A DNA stretch of 64,000 nt, taken from contig NZ_JAFBCF010000001.1 in NCBI RefSeq assembly GCF_016907535.1, positions 372,001-436,000 on the forward strand, read 5' to 3'. The DNA comes from Microlunatus panaciterrae. GTDB taxonomy: Bacteria > Actinomycetota > Actinomycetes > Propionibacteriales > Propionibacteriaceae. The notes under the pieces were generated by a model. It did not search any database. It was not told the origin of the DNA and worked only from the letters and a program-made list of their open reading frames with translations. Shown piece after piece: positions 35,775 through 44,485 of this stretch (positions are counted from its first letter, which is position 1; each line of letters begins with the position of its first letter). The position numbers and the translations under genes were made by a program.

Positions 35775-36616
35775 GACGCCTGGTCCGGCCGGTAGAAGTC
35801 GGCAAGGGTCGGCAGCCGCTGTCCGGGCTGGACCTGGTCGAGCCGCGCGGTGGCGACCAGGCCGGCGGTGTACGGGTGCCGCGGTTGTCCGAACACGTCG
35901 GTCACCGGACCGGCGTCGACGATGCGTCCTTCCAGCATGACGAGCACATCGGAACAGACCTGGCTGACCACAGCGAGGTCGTGGCTGATGAACAGGCAGC
36001 CCTCGTGCTCCGCGGTGAGCGCCGCGTCCAGGACACGGAGCACCTTCGCCTGCACCGTCACGTCGAGCGCGGTGGTCGGCTCGTCGCAGATCAACAGGTC
36101 CGGGTGGTTGACCAGAGCCATCGCCAGCACCACCCGCTGCCGCTGGCCGCCCGAAAGCTGGTGCGGGAAGGCGTTCACGATCCGATCGGGTTGCGGCAGG
36201 TCGACGGCGGACAGCATGTCCACCACCAGCTGCCGCGCCGTCCCGGCCGGCGCCCCCTGATGCAGTCGGATGACCTCCGCGACCTGGCGGCCCACCTGCA
36301 TGGTCGGGTCCAGCGCGGTCATCGGCTCCTGGAACACCATCGCCATCCGGTCTCCCCGCAGCCGGGCCAGCACCCGGTCCGGGCGGTTGAGCAGCTCCTC
36401 GCCGCGGAACCGGACCGATCCCGACGCGGTCGCCGAGTCCGGCAGCAGGCCCATCACCGCCAGAGCGGTCAACGACTTGCCCGAGCCCGACTCCCCGATC
36501 AGCCCCAGCCGTTGCCGGTGCTGGACCTGGAACGACACCCGGTGCAGCACCCGGTGGCGGCCGCCGCGACCGAAACCGACCTCCAGGTCGCGCACCTCGA
36601 GCAGTGGCCCACTCAT
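35762..36616 (-). CDS. Dipeptide/oligopeptide ABC transporter ATP-binding protein (DppD/OppD type)
   Basis: A 284-residue ATPase from ATG 36616 (MSGPLLEVRDLEVGFG); the open frame upstream is antiframe of the permease. Walker A GESGSGKSL, signature LSGGQRQRVVLAMALVN, Walker B LICDEPTTALDVTVQ and FISHDLAVVSQVC. The C-terminus lacks the cysteines that bind a [4Fe-4S] cluster in some OppD proteins. The start overlaps the permease stop by four bases. Confidence 0.88.
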   Translation of the reverse strand: MSGPLLEVRDLEVGFGRGGRHRVLHRVSFQVQHRQRLGLIGESGSGKSLTALAVMGLLPDSATASGSVRFRGEELLNRPDRVLARLRGDRMAMVFQEPMTALDPTMQVGRQVAEVIRLHQGAPAGTARQLVVDMLSAVDLPQPDRIVNAFPHQLSGGQRQRVVLAMALVNHPDLLICDEPTTALDVTVQAKVLRVLDAALTAEHEGCLFISHDLAVVSQVCSDVLVMLEGRIVDAGPVTDVFGQPRHPYTAGLVATARLDQVQPGQRLPTLADFYRPDQASWPR

Positions 36617-37430
36617 CGGAGCCCTTCCCGCAGCTTGGGGTCCAGTAGGTCCCGCAGGCCGTCGCCGAGCAGGTTGAAGCCGAGTACGGCCAGGGCGATC
36701 GCGAGCCCCGGCCACAGCGCCAGCAACGGGTTCGAGAACAGGTAGTTCTGGGCGTCCTTGAGCATCCGGCCCCAGGTCGGCGTGGGAGGCGGGGTGGAGA
36801 GGCCGAGGTAGCTCAGAGCCGCCTCGGCCAGGATGGCGATCCCGAACGCGATCGAGGCCTGGACTCCGACCACCGGGGCGATATTGGGCAGGATGTGCCG
36901 GACCGCGATCCCGGTCCGGCCGGTGCCGGCAGCCCGAGCCGCCAGCACATAGTCGGAGGCCATCACCTGCAGCGTCCCGGCCCGGGCCACCCGCGCGAAC
37001 GCCGGGATGGTGGCGATCCGATCGCGGTCATCGCCGTCCACGTCGACGCGCCGGCGGCTGCCGCCAGCAGGATGGCCAGCAGCAGGGCCGGGAAGGCGTA
37101 GAGCACGTCGGAGGCACGCATCACCACCTCCGAGAGCCAGCCGCCGGCGACCCCGGCCAGGATGCCCAGCGGCACCCCGATGACGGCCGCGATGCCGACC
37201 GCGATCACGCCGACCAGCAGGCAGATCCTGGCCGCCGACATGATCCTGCTCAGAATGTCGATGCCGAACCCGTCGGTGCCGAGCAGATGCGGCCACGCAC
37301 CCGGCGGTAGCAGCCGGGCCGACGGGTCCACCCTGATCGGGTCGAAGGGCGTCCAGACCAGGGAGACCAGAGCCACCAGCACCACCGCACCGACCAGGAC
37401 AGCGCCGGCCACCAGGTTCACCCGTCTCAT
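36613..37430 (-). pseudogene. DppC/OppC-type permease interrupted by a one-base frameshift
   Basis: Two frames together encode one ~270-residue permease. The N-terminal part (MRRVNLVAGAVLVGAVVLVA through GVPLGILAGVAGG and LLAAAAGASTWTAMTAIG) runs from ATG 37430 to about 37020. The C-terminal part (IATIPAFARVARAG, the EAA-like loop DYVLAARAAGTGRTGIAVRHILPN and TPTWGRMLKDAQ) is in another frame to 36613. Inserting a single base after GCGATCGG (minus strand, near 37019) restores a continuous family-like junction AIG-x-IATIP. Either an inactivating mutation or a sequencing error; the rest of the operon is intact. Confidence 0.8.
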
Positions 37431-38392
37431 CGGCGCCGCCCACCGTCGCTGCGCAGGCGTGGGTCGAGCGCCAGATACGACAGGTCGACTGCGGCATTGA
37501 TCACCAGTACGACGAACACCAGCACCATCACCGTGCCCTGCACCAGCACCAGGTCGCGTTGCCCCACCGCCGCCAGCAGCAGCTGACCCAGCCCGGGGAG
37601 GGTGAACACCTGCTCGATCACGATCGCCCCGACGAACAGGGTGGCCAGCTGCAGACCGAGCACGGTGACCACTGAGAGGGACGCGTTGCGCAGCCCGTGC
37701 CGTACCAACGCCCGCATCCGGGTCCAGCCGACCGCGCGGGCGGTGCGGAAGTAGTCCTCGCTCAGCACGTCCAGGATCGCTGACCGGATGTAGCGCACCA
37801 GCACGGAGGACTGCACGATCGCCAGCGACACCACCGGCAGCACCAGATGGGCCGCCCATTGGCCGGGATCCTGCAGTAGCGGGATGTAGCCGTTGGCGGG
37901 CAACCAGCCGAGCCGGACGGCGAACAGGACGACCAGCATGATGCCGGCCCAGAAGGCGGGCACCGCGAGCCCGACCTGCGACAGTGCTGAGACCAGGGTG
38001 CCGGACAGTCGGCGGTTGCGGACCGCAGCCAGCATTCCCAGCGGGATGGCGATCAGCAGCGCCAGCACCATTCCGAAGAGGACCAGCCACAGGGTCACGG
38101 CCATCCGCTCGGCGATCTGCGCTGCCACCGGCAACCGGGTGAGATAGGACTCGCCGAAGTTCCCGGTCAGCATGCCCCCCACCCAGTCGAGGTAGCGGAC
38201 CGCGAGCGGACGGTCGGTGCCGAGACGTTGCCGCAGCTCCGCCAGCGCCTCCGGGGTGGCGCTCTGACCGAGGATCACCTGGGCGATGTCACCCGGGAGG
38301 GCGGCGCAGACGGCGAAAACCAGTACCGAGGCGAGCGCCAGGCTGACGGCGAAGATCGCCAATCGCCTGACCACCGCAAGGAACACCGACAC
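37427..38392 (-). CDS. Dipeptide/oligopeptide ABC transporter permease (DppB/OppB type)
   Basis: A 321-residue permease with six membrane segments, the N-terminal GDIAQVILGQSATPEALAELRQRLG loop typical of DppB/OppB, and the EAA loop DYFRTARAVGWTRMRALVRHGLRNA. Its stop overlaps the DppC-type start by four bases. It begins 38 bases after the binding-protein gene. Confidence 0.88.
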   Translation of the reverse strand: MSVFLAVVRRLAIFAVSLALASVLVFAVCAALPGDIAQVILGQSATPEALAELRQRLGTDRPLAVRYLDWVGGMLTGNFGESYLTRLPVAAQIAERMAVTLWLVLFGMVLALLIAIPLGMLAAVRNRRLSGTLVSALSQVGLAVPAFWAGIMLVVLFAVRLGWLPANGYIPLLQDPGQWAAHLVLPVVSLAIVQSSVLVRYIRSAILDVLSEDYFRTARAVGWTRMRALVRHGLRNASLSVVTVLGLQLATLFVGAIVIEQVFTLPGLGQLLLAAVGQRDLVLVQGTVMVLVFVVLVINAAVDLSYLALDPRLRSDGGRRR

Positions 38393-38430
38393 GCGCTCAG
38401 GTTAGTGGCAGCGCGCCGTCGGTCCAGGCA

Positions 38431-39936
38431 TCAGGTCTTCGCGATGCCGGCCAGGTCGAAGCTGAGGGTGGTGGCGTTCTTCGGCACCCCGGTCACCTTG
38501 GTGGTGGTGACCACCAGATTCGGGAACAGGAACAGCCAGTCGGCGGCGGCGTCGTCGGCGAGAATCCGGGCCACCTGCTTCATCTTGGCGATCTGCTCGG
38601 CCTGGGTGCCCTGGTCCGCCTCGGCCACCAGCTTGGTGACCCTCGGGTTGTCGTAGCGCCAGTAGTAGGAGGGGTCGGCGTACTTGACGATGTCGCGAGG
38701 CTCGACATGGTTGACGATGGTGAGGTCGTAGTCGGCCTTGGTGAACACCTGGTCCAGCCAGCGGGGGAACTCCAGCTCCTCGATGCTGACGTCGACGCCC
38801 ACGTCGTTGAGCTGGCTGGCCACAAACTGGGCCGAGCTGGTCGCATAGGGCACCACCGGTACCCGCATTCGCAGCTTCAGCCCGCCGGCGTAGCCGGCGG
38901 CCTTCAGCAGCTGGCGGGCTTTGGCCGGGTTGTACGGGTAGGTGTTGGAGAGGTCCTCATACCAGGGGTCCGTGGGCGGCACCATCGACCCGATCAGCGT
39001 CCCCTTGCCGTTCCACACCGTGTCAACGAGCGCCTTCCGGTCGATGGCGTAGTTGATCGCCTGGCGGACCCGTCGGTCCTTCAGCGCCTTGGACTGGTTG
39101 TTCAATGCCATCACCACCTCCCCGTTGGTGGTGCCCTCGATCACCGTGTACCTGGAGGTGTCCGAGAACTGGTTGATCGCCTGGGGTGCCTGCACGCTGG
39201 AGATGATGTCGAGCCCCCCGCTGAGCATGGAGCTGTTCTCGGCGTTCGGGTCGGCGAAGTAGCGGAAGGTGACCCGGCTGAAGGTGGCCTTGTCCCCCCA
39301 GTAGGCGTCGTTGCGCTTCAGCACGATCTCCGAGCCCTTGGTCCAGCGGTCCAGGGCGTATGGACCGGAGCCGGCCGGTGCCGTCGCGAAGTCTGAGGTC
39401 GCCTTGGAGTCGAACACCATGCCGGCCGTCGAGGCCATGTTGAACAGCCAGCTGTTGCTCGGCCTCGCCAGGGTGACCACCAGCGTCTTGTCGTCCTTGG
39501 CCTTGGCCGACTTCACCACCGCCAGTTGGCTCTTGGCTGCCACGTTGTCGCCCCGCCTGAAGCGCTGCATGCTCCAGACGGCGTCGGTCGCCGTGACCGG
39601 CCTCCCGTCGGGGAAGACGGCCGAGGGCTGCAGGGTGAAGGTGTAGGTGCGCCGATCCGGGCTGATCTGCCAGCGCTCGGCCAGCAGCGGCGCCATCTTC
39701 CCGTTGGAGTCGACCTTGAGCAGGGTCTCGTACACGTTGTAGAGGAACACCTGTGGAATCGAGGCCGCGTCACTCGCGCTCGGATCTAGCGTGGGAGGCT
39801 CCAGCGTGGCGCCCACAACCAGCTGCTGTCGGGCCCCGTCCTGGCCGGACCCGGACGACGGCGGGGACGTGCACGCCGCCAGCACTGTCAGCGCCACGAC
39901 CGCGCAGACGAGCGCCCTGAGGCTCTTGAGTCTCAC
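38431..39936 (-). CDS. Peptide/nickel-type ABC transporter substrate-binding lipoprotein (SBP family 5)
   Basis: A 501-residue binding protein with lipoprotein signal VRLKSLRALVCAVVALTVLAAC. Family-5 features include LEPPTLDPSASDAASIPQVFLYNVYETLL, VFPDGRPVTATDAVWSMQR and DRRVRQAINYAIDRKALVD. GTG 39936 follows GGGAGA at a good distance; the longer open frame upstream lacks a signal sequence. Its place beside a P1-family aminopeptidase suggests a peptide or amide ligand, but this family also binds sugars, nickel and haem. Confidence 0.88.
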   Translation of the reverse strand: MRLKSLRALVCAVVALTVLAACTSPPSSGSGQDGARQQLVVGATLEPPTLDPSASDAASIPQVFLYNVYETLLKVDSNGKMAPLLAERWQISPDRRTYTFTLQPSAVFPDGRPVTATDAVWSMQRFRRGDNVAAKSQLAVVKSAKAKDDKTLVVTLARPSNSWLFNMASTAGMVFDSKATSDFATAPAGSGPYALDRWTKGSEIVLKRNDAYWGDKATFSRVTFRYFADPNAENSSMLSGGLDIISSVQAPQAINQFSDTSRYTVIEGTTNGEVVMALNNQSKALKDRRVRQAINYAIDRKALVDTVWNGKGTLIGSMVPPTDPWYEDLSNTYPYNPAKARQLLKAAGYAGGLKLRMRVPVVPYATSSAQFVASQLNDVGVDVSIEELEFPRWLDQVFTKADYDLTIVNHVEPRDIVKYADPSYYWRYDNPRVTKLVAEADQGTQAEQIAKMKQVARILADDAAADWLFLFPNLVVTTTKVTGVPKNATTLSFDLAGIAKT

Positions 39937-39979
39937 CGGTTCTCCCTCATTGGTTCGTTCGTTCGGCTCCGAACACGGG

Positions 39980-40948
39980 TCATGCCGTGTCCGGCACCAG
40001 GTCCGGGTAGCTCGTCCACCGGCCCCGGCTGGTCGCGGCCAGCATGGCGTTCCCGCAGGCCTCGGTGAACACGTCGGCCGCACCGGCGAGCAGGGAGTTG
40101 AACTGCAGCAGCGCGGCCCGGGGGTCGTCCGGGGGTGCCACCACCGGGGTCGCCAGCGAGAACACCGTGTCCCCGTCCAGCATCGAGTGCAACGGGCGGA
40201 TGGCCCGCGCCATTCCGTCGTGGGCCACTGCGGCGATCTTGCTGCACTGCGCCTTCGTCAGCTGCGCATCGCAGAGCACGACGCCGATGGTGGTGGCGAA
40301 CGAGGCGGATCCCTCGGCTGCCGCAGCCTGCAGAGCGGTGAGGTGCTGGCGGTCCAGATCGGCCCCTCGATGGTGGGCGTAGAGCCGTCCGGTGTCGGGG
40401 TCGACGGCCGAGCCGTTCGCGTTCACGACCACCGCGGCTGCCACCGAGACGCCGGAGGGAAGGGTGCGTTCGGCGTACCCGAAGCCGCCCTTCAGGCCGC
40501 CGCAGACCGCACCCGTGCCGGCGCCAACGCAACCCTGCACCGGCGCGTCGGCGGTCGCGGCGGCCAGCGCCGCCGCCCCGAAGGACGCGTCCGGCCGGTG
40601 GTCGAAGTTGTCGCCGCGACCCAGGTCGAAGATCACCGCAGCGGGGACGATCGGAACTACCTGACCGGCCTCGGGGCCCACCGGGAAGCCGATCCCGGCC
40701 TCGGCCAGTCCGGCCATCACCCCGTCGGCGGCGGCGAGACCGTAGGCGCTGCCGCCGGTCAGCACGACGGCGTGCACCCGCTCGATCAGCGCGGTCGGGT
40801 GCAGCAGGTCCGTCTCCCGGGTTCCCGGACCGCCGCCACGGACGTCGACACCACCCACTGCGCCACCACGGGCCAGGACCACCGTCGTCCCGGTCAGCCA
40901 GCCGTCAGCATCGGCGGTGTGATGGCCGATCTCGAACCCCTCGATCAC
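39980..40948 (-). CDS. P1-family peptidase (DmpA/L-aminopeptidase-D-esterase type)
   Basis: A 322-residue Ntn-like hydrolase. LTGTTVVLARGGAVGGVDVRGGGPGTRETDLL at the N-terminus, HAVVLTGGSAYGLAAADGVM and the late FATTIGVVLCDAQLTKAQ around the autoproteolysis site follow the DmpA pattern. Members self-cleave into two chains and act as aminopeptidases or beta-aminopeptidases. It is the first gene of the leftward operon with the peptide ABC transporter (43-base gap), suggesting it processes imported peptides. Confidence 0.85.
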   Translation of the reverse strand: MIEGFEIGHHTADADGWLTGTTVVLARGGAVGGVDVRGGGPGTRETDLLHPTALIERVHAVVLTGGSAYGLAAADGVMAGLAEAGIGFPVGPEAGQVVPIVPAAVIFDLGRGDNFDHRPDASFGAAALAAATADAPVQGCVGAGTGAVCGGLKGGFGYAERTLPSGVSVAAAVVVNANGSAVDPDTGRLYAHHRGADLDRQHLTALQAAAAEGSASFATTIGVVLCDAQLTKAQCSKIAAVAHDGMARAIRPLHSMLDGDTVFSLATPVVAPPDDPRAALLQFNSLLAGAADVFTEACGNAMLAATSRGRWTSYPDLVPDTA

Positions 40949-41003
40949 GGCTCCACCCTAGTGCTGCGGTCCCACCGGGGATCGACGCGCCACGAGCGCG
41001 GAC

Positions 41004-43040
41004 TCAGATGCCGAAGGCGTAGACCGTGCTCCAGGTGCCGGCCAGTGGCTTCATCGGCAGGAAGCCGCCGTTGCCGTTGCCTGGGTAGAGCCGGAACTTG
41101 GAGTCCACAGTCTTGGCCACCAGATCGGCATGGCCGTCGGCGTCGAAGTCACCGATGGACGTGATCGTGGCGATGGAGCCCCAACCGGTGCCGATTCTGA
41201 CCGGGCTGCTGAAGTTGGTCGCCGTGCCCTTGTGCAGGTAGAGGTCGGTGCCGACCCGGGTGATCAGGTCGGGACGGCCGTCGGAGTTCCAGTCCCCCGG
41301 GCTGCGCAGCCACTTCTGGTCACCCCAGCCGGTGGCGAGTCGGGTGAAACCGGTGAACCCGGTCGAGCCGTTGCCCCAGCAGATGTAGAGGTTGCCCGAG
41401 ACGTTGACCACGACCAGGTCGGGGAACGTGTCGCCGTTGAAGTCGCCGACACTGGTGAGCTCGGTGTGGTTGGACCTCAGCCCCATGTCCACCCCGGCGG
41501 AGAAGCCTCCGGTGCTCCGGCCCCGGTAGAGCAGCAGCCGTTCGCCGGTGGTGCGGGCGATCACGTCCTGGTAGCCGTCGCCGTTCCAGTCGCCGGCGTT
41601 CACGACATGGGTGAAGTTGGTCCAGCCACCGGTGCCGATCTGGACCGGGTCACCGAGGGTTCCGCCGGGCAGTGCCGGTCGTCTAACCAGGTTCCCGGCA
41701 TTGGTGACCATCAGCAGGTCGGCCAGGGAGCTGGGGTCGTAGCGCCGCGGGAACGTCTCGTACGGGGTGCCGACGCCGCCGGTGATGGTGAACAGGGTGG
41801 AGCGCAGAGCGAGCTTGGTCCGGAAGGCCATCCCGGTCACGGTCTGTGAGGTGGTGCTTCCGATGATCTTGATCGACTCCACCCGGCCGCCCCAGCGCCC
41901 GTAGCCGTCCCGGCTGAGCACCTGCAGCTGCCGCACCGTGCCGACGGCCGGGTAGGCGGCCGCGATGGCGGTGGTGGTCAGTGTCGCGGTCCAGGTGTTG
42001 GGCTTGATGACGGCGTCATACGGATCGGGGTGGGCCGGTAGGTAGGGGTAGTCACCCTGGGCCGCGTAGCCGCCGTTGGAGGAGGAGAACTGGGTCAGCG
42101 CGACCGTGCTGCCGTAGGCGAGATATCTTCCCGCCGTGGCGCTGACCGCGGCGTTGCCTGCCGCGGTCTCCTGCAGCGTCCGCACGCCCCCGCTGGTGAT
42201 GGCATAACCCTTGTAGACCTGGCAGGCGGTGGTGTCGCAGACGTCGTAGGTCGCTCCGGTGGCGGCACTGGCCTGCAGCCTCGCCGCATACGTGCGGGCC
42301 GCGACCGCCTGGCTACGTACCGCCTCGGGGTGCCAGGAGGTCGGCAACTCCGAGGGAACCACCGACTGCAGGTATTGCTCCATGGTCAGTGTGTTGACGG
42401 TACGCGAGGTGGTGGTGCCGATCCGCATTCCCGACACGGTGCCGCGGAACTCGCGGTAGGTGCCGTCGGTCAGCCAGACCTTGACGATCTTGGCGGTGTT
42501 GCTGAAGGTCCAGGTGCCGGGCGTCAGGGTGGTGGTGCGGGTCACCCAGTCGCCGTCAGCGTTGCGGTACTGGAGCTTCATCGTCGTTGAGGTCACCACG
42601 GCCCGCCACGCGCGGTAGCCGGTGCCGGTCGGCATGGTGTAGGAGTGGCCGTTGGTGTCGGAGACCTTCAGGCCACTGGAGGGCAGGACGCGCAGGTCGT
42701 TGTCGGTGTCCTCGGTGATCCAGACCCGGATGGTCGCTGTCACAGACCGGGTGGCCAGGGTGGTCCCCGGATAGTAGAACGCCATGATCTGCTGCCAGGT
42801 CAGGCCCTTGGTGGCCGCCCCGTAGGCGCCGTACTGGCTCATCCCCCAGCCGTGTCCGTAGCCGGCGCCGTAGAGGGTGAACACACCGGCCTTAGGGCTG
42901 ACGGCGGTATCCGCTCGGGCCGGCAGGACAGTGAGGACGCTGAGAGCGGCAAGGATGAGAGCACCGAGCAGCGCCGCCACGGCGCGGGTTAGTCGGTAGC
43001 TGCGACGAGTGCCGAGAACGGCGGCGAGGCGGGATTTCAT
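41004..43040 (-). CDS. Secreted SpoIID/LytB-domain protein with four VCBS/FG-GAP repeats
   Basis: A 678-residue secreted protein. The signal peptide (LTRAVAALLGALILAALSVLTVLPARA) is followed by a SpoIID/LytB amidase-enhancer domain with MEQYLQSVVPSELPTSWHPEAVRSQAVAARTYA (split in two stretches) around residues 230-270. Four FG-GAP/VCBS repeats follow, each with a calcium-type loop: GDWNGDGYQDVIA, GDFNGDTFPDLVV, GDWNSDGRPDLIT, GDFDADGHADLVA. SpoIID proteins cleave or help cleave denuded peptidoglycan glycans; the propeller-like C-terminus probably binds the wall or a ligand. ATG 43040 is fixed by the signal peptide. Confidence 0.85.
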   Translation of the reverse strand: MKSRLAAVLGTRRSYRLTRAVAALLGALILAALSVLTVLPARADTAVSPKAGVFTLYGAGYGHGWGMSQYGAYGAATKGLTWQQIMAFYYPGTTLATRSVTATIRVWITEDTDNDLRVLPSSGLKVSDTNGHSYTMPTGTGYRAWRAVVTSTTMKLQYRNADGDWVTRTTTLTPGTWTFSNTAKIVKVWLTDGTYREFRGTVSGMRIGTTTSRTVNTLTMEQYLQSVVPSELPTSWHPEAVRSQAVAARTYAARLQASAATGATYDVCDTTACQVYKGYAITSGGVRTLQETAAGNAAVSATAGRYLAYGSTVALTQFSSSNGGYAAQGDYPYLPAHPDPYDAVIKPNTWTATLTTTAIAAAYPAVGTVRQLQVLSRDGYGRWGGRVESIKIIGSTTSQTVTGMAFRTKLALRSTLFTITGGVGTPYETFPRRYDPSSLADLLMVTNAGNLVRRPALPGGTLGDPVQIGTGGWTNFTHVVNAGDWNGDGYQDVIARTTGERLLLYRGRSTGGFSAGVDMGLRSNHTELTSVGDFNGDTFPDLVVVNVSGNLYICWGNGSTGFTGFTRLATGWGDQKWLRSPGDWNSDGRPDLITRVGTDLYLHKGTATNFSSPVRIGTGWGSIATITSIGDFDADGHADLVAKTVDSKFRLYPGNGNGGFLPMKPLAGTWSTVYAFGI

Positions 43041-43241
43041 GACGATCCATTCGTACAGGGAGGCGGTGGACTGCCTCAGATCCAGCATGACACCGCAGAC
43101 TCGGTGATGATCTTTCCTGTTACAGATGTGACAGGTGAGGTTATGCCTGGCCGCGCCCGGTGACGTCGGTCCCACGGGGACCGGATGGGCGGGCCCCTGC
43201 GGCCGGTGCCAGGCACCGCTGTAGCCAGAGACGAGGACAGG

Positions 43242-43330
43242 TGCAAGAAACCGACCATTCATCGGTCTCCGGCAGGAACGCCCAGCCTTGTCGGGATGCA
43301 GCACCCCCAGCGAGTGGTCGATTTCTTGCA
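43242..43330. repeat. Inverted-repeat element A (TGCAAGAAATCGACCA family)
   Basis: The left arm TGCAAGAAACCGACCATTC (43242-43260) matches the complement of the right arm GAGTGGTCGATTTCTTGCA (43312-43330) at 17 of 19 positions, with a 51-base loop. The arms resemble those of a second element at 51309-51394, so this is a dispersed family. Confidence 0.7.
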
Positions 43331-43466
43331 TGGCCCGCTGCCGATGCGCGCAAATTCCACGCGCCCTGAGCCTGTCGAAGGGCGTCATGCGCGCAGTGTC
43401 GCCCCTTCGACAGCCTGAGGGCACGATGACAAGCTCAAGAGCGCAGGGCGGGAAGGCAACACACGA

Positions 43467-43540
43467 ATTGGCGCGTCAGCGAGGAACCACGTCAGACTCC
43501 ACGCTCAGATGACACCGTGGCTCAACGCTGACGCGCCAAT
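43467..43540. repeat. 74-bp hairpin element with 15-bp perfect arms
   Basis: ATTGGCGCGTCAGCG (43467-43481) and CGCTGACGCGCCAAT (43526-43540) are exact inverted repeats around a 44-base loop that itself contains CCACG and CGTGG. It lies 80 bases beyond the stop of the O-methyltransferase and could be its terminator, a miniature mobile element or a structured RNA. Confidence 0.65.
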
Positions 43541-43620
43541 ATGCCTGTTGGACAATCGGCAGGTGGCGAAGCCACACAGGCCCTGAGCCCGACGCGTGGT
43601 TTCCCTTCGCGTGGACTAAG

Positions 43621-44292
43621 TCACCCGTTGACCCGGATCAGGATGAACCCGTCGTAGCCCTTGCTGCCGACGGTCTGGATCGCTGTCGCGGACAGCCGGG
43701 GGTCGGCTCGGACGAGATCGACGAACGCCCGGACCCCCAGCACGTTCGGGTCGGTGCTGGTCTGGTCGGCGACGGCACCGCTGCGCACCGCGTTGTCCAG
43801 GATGATCACCGACCCCGGTCGGGTCAGCTGCAGCGACCGCTCGAGATAGACCGGGTTGGAGGGCTTGTCCGCGTCGATGAACACCAGGTCGAAGGGCTCC
43901 GCGCCGGACTCGATCACGGACTGCAGGGTGTCGGCTGCGGCACCGACGCGCACCTCGACCCTGTCCGCCAAGCCGGCCGCTGCCAGGTTCTCGACAGCGA
44001 CGGCCGCATGGTGCGGGTCGAGTTCACAGCTGAGCAGGTGCCCGTCTGGGGGCAGCGCCCTGGCCAGCCAGATGGTGCTGTAGCCCGCCAGCGTGCCGAT
44101 CTCCAGCACCCGTTGCGCACCCGCCAGTTGGACCAGCAGCTGCAACAGCTTTCCCTGGGCGGCGGACACCTGGATCTGCGGCAGTCCTGCCTCGTCAGCT
44201 CGGCGCAGGGCATCGAACAGCAGCTGGTCGGGTGCTATGAGCGGCTCGAAGTAGGTATCCACCGCACTCCACAGCGCTGTCTCCTCGGTCAT
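43621..44292 (-). CDS. Class I SAM-dependent O-methyltransferase (Methyltransf_3 type)
   Basis: A 223-residue catechol/caffeoyl-CoA-type O-methyltransferase: QGKLLQLLVQLAGAQRVLEIGTLAGYSTIWLA binds SAM (motif I), LSCELDPHHAAVAVENL is motif II, and FDLVFIDADKPSNPVYLE carries the metal-binding Asp. No partner genes point to a substrate. The palindrome at 44356-44389 lies 64 bases upstream of its start. Confidence 0.85.
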   Translation of the reverse strand: MTEETALWSAVDTYFEPLIAPDQLLFDALRRADEAGLPQIQVSAAQGKLLQLLVQLAGAQRVLEIGTLAGYSTIWLARALPPDGHLLSCELDPHHAAVAVENLAAAGLADRVEVRVGAAADTLQSVIESGAEPFDLVFIDADKPSNPVYLERSLQLTRPGSVIILDNAVRSGAVADQTSTDPNVLGVRAFVDLVRADPRLSATAIQTVGSKGYDGFILIRVNG

Positions 44293-44355
44293 GACCGCGA
44301 TCCTAGCCAGCCCGACGGCGCTCCCGGCTCCGACGTCCTCTTGTCCCCGCTAAGC

Positions 44356-44389
44356 GGTCAGTTTCCCAAGTCGACTTGGGAAACTGACC
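44356..44389. repeat. 34-bp perfect palindrome (copy 2)
   Basis: An uninterrupted palindrome of 17-base arms, GGTCAGTTTCCCAAGTC and its complement. The central 26 bases match the palindrome at 18175-18198 and its next two bases. It lies between the ThuA-Gfo/Idh operon's terminator and the O-methyltransferase start. Confidence 0.85.
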
Positions 44390-44429
44390 AGGAGCGGGTC
44401 CGGAGAACCACCAGCCGCCTCGACGACGA

Positions 44430-44473
44430 ACGGCCCCGGCCACGACCGCCGGAGCGGTCGCGGCCGGGGCCGT
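44430..44473 (-). terminator. Extended GC-rich terminator of the ThuA-Gfo/Idh operon
   Basis: ACGGCCCCGGCC (44430-44441) pairs with GGCCGGGGCCGT (44462-44473), and inside CGACCGC pairs with GCGGTCG around a four-base loop. The almost continuous 19-bp stem starts 13 bases after the oxidoreductase stop. Confidence 0.75.
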
Positions 44474-44485
44474 GAGCGGATCTGC

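Larger units (their letters stand above)
43041..43620. repeat. 580-base intergenic repeat tract
   Basis: No convincing gene. It holds an 89-bp inverted-repeat element (43242-43330), the CGCCCTGAGCC/TGTCGAAGGGCG palindrome (43362-43384) with degenerate copies to 43445, and a separate 74-bp hairpin element (43467-43540). It lies between the divergently oriented end of the O-methyltransferase (stop at 43621) and the start of the SpoIID-like gene, so the SpoIID promoter must be in its first ~150 bases. Confidence 0.75.
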
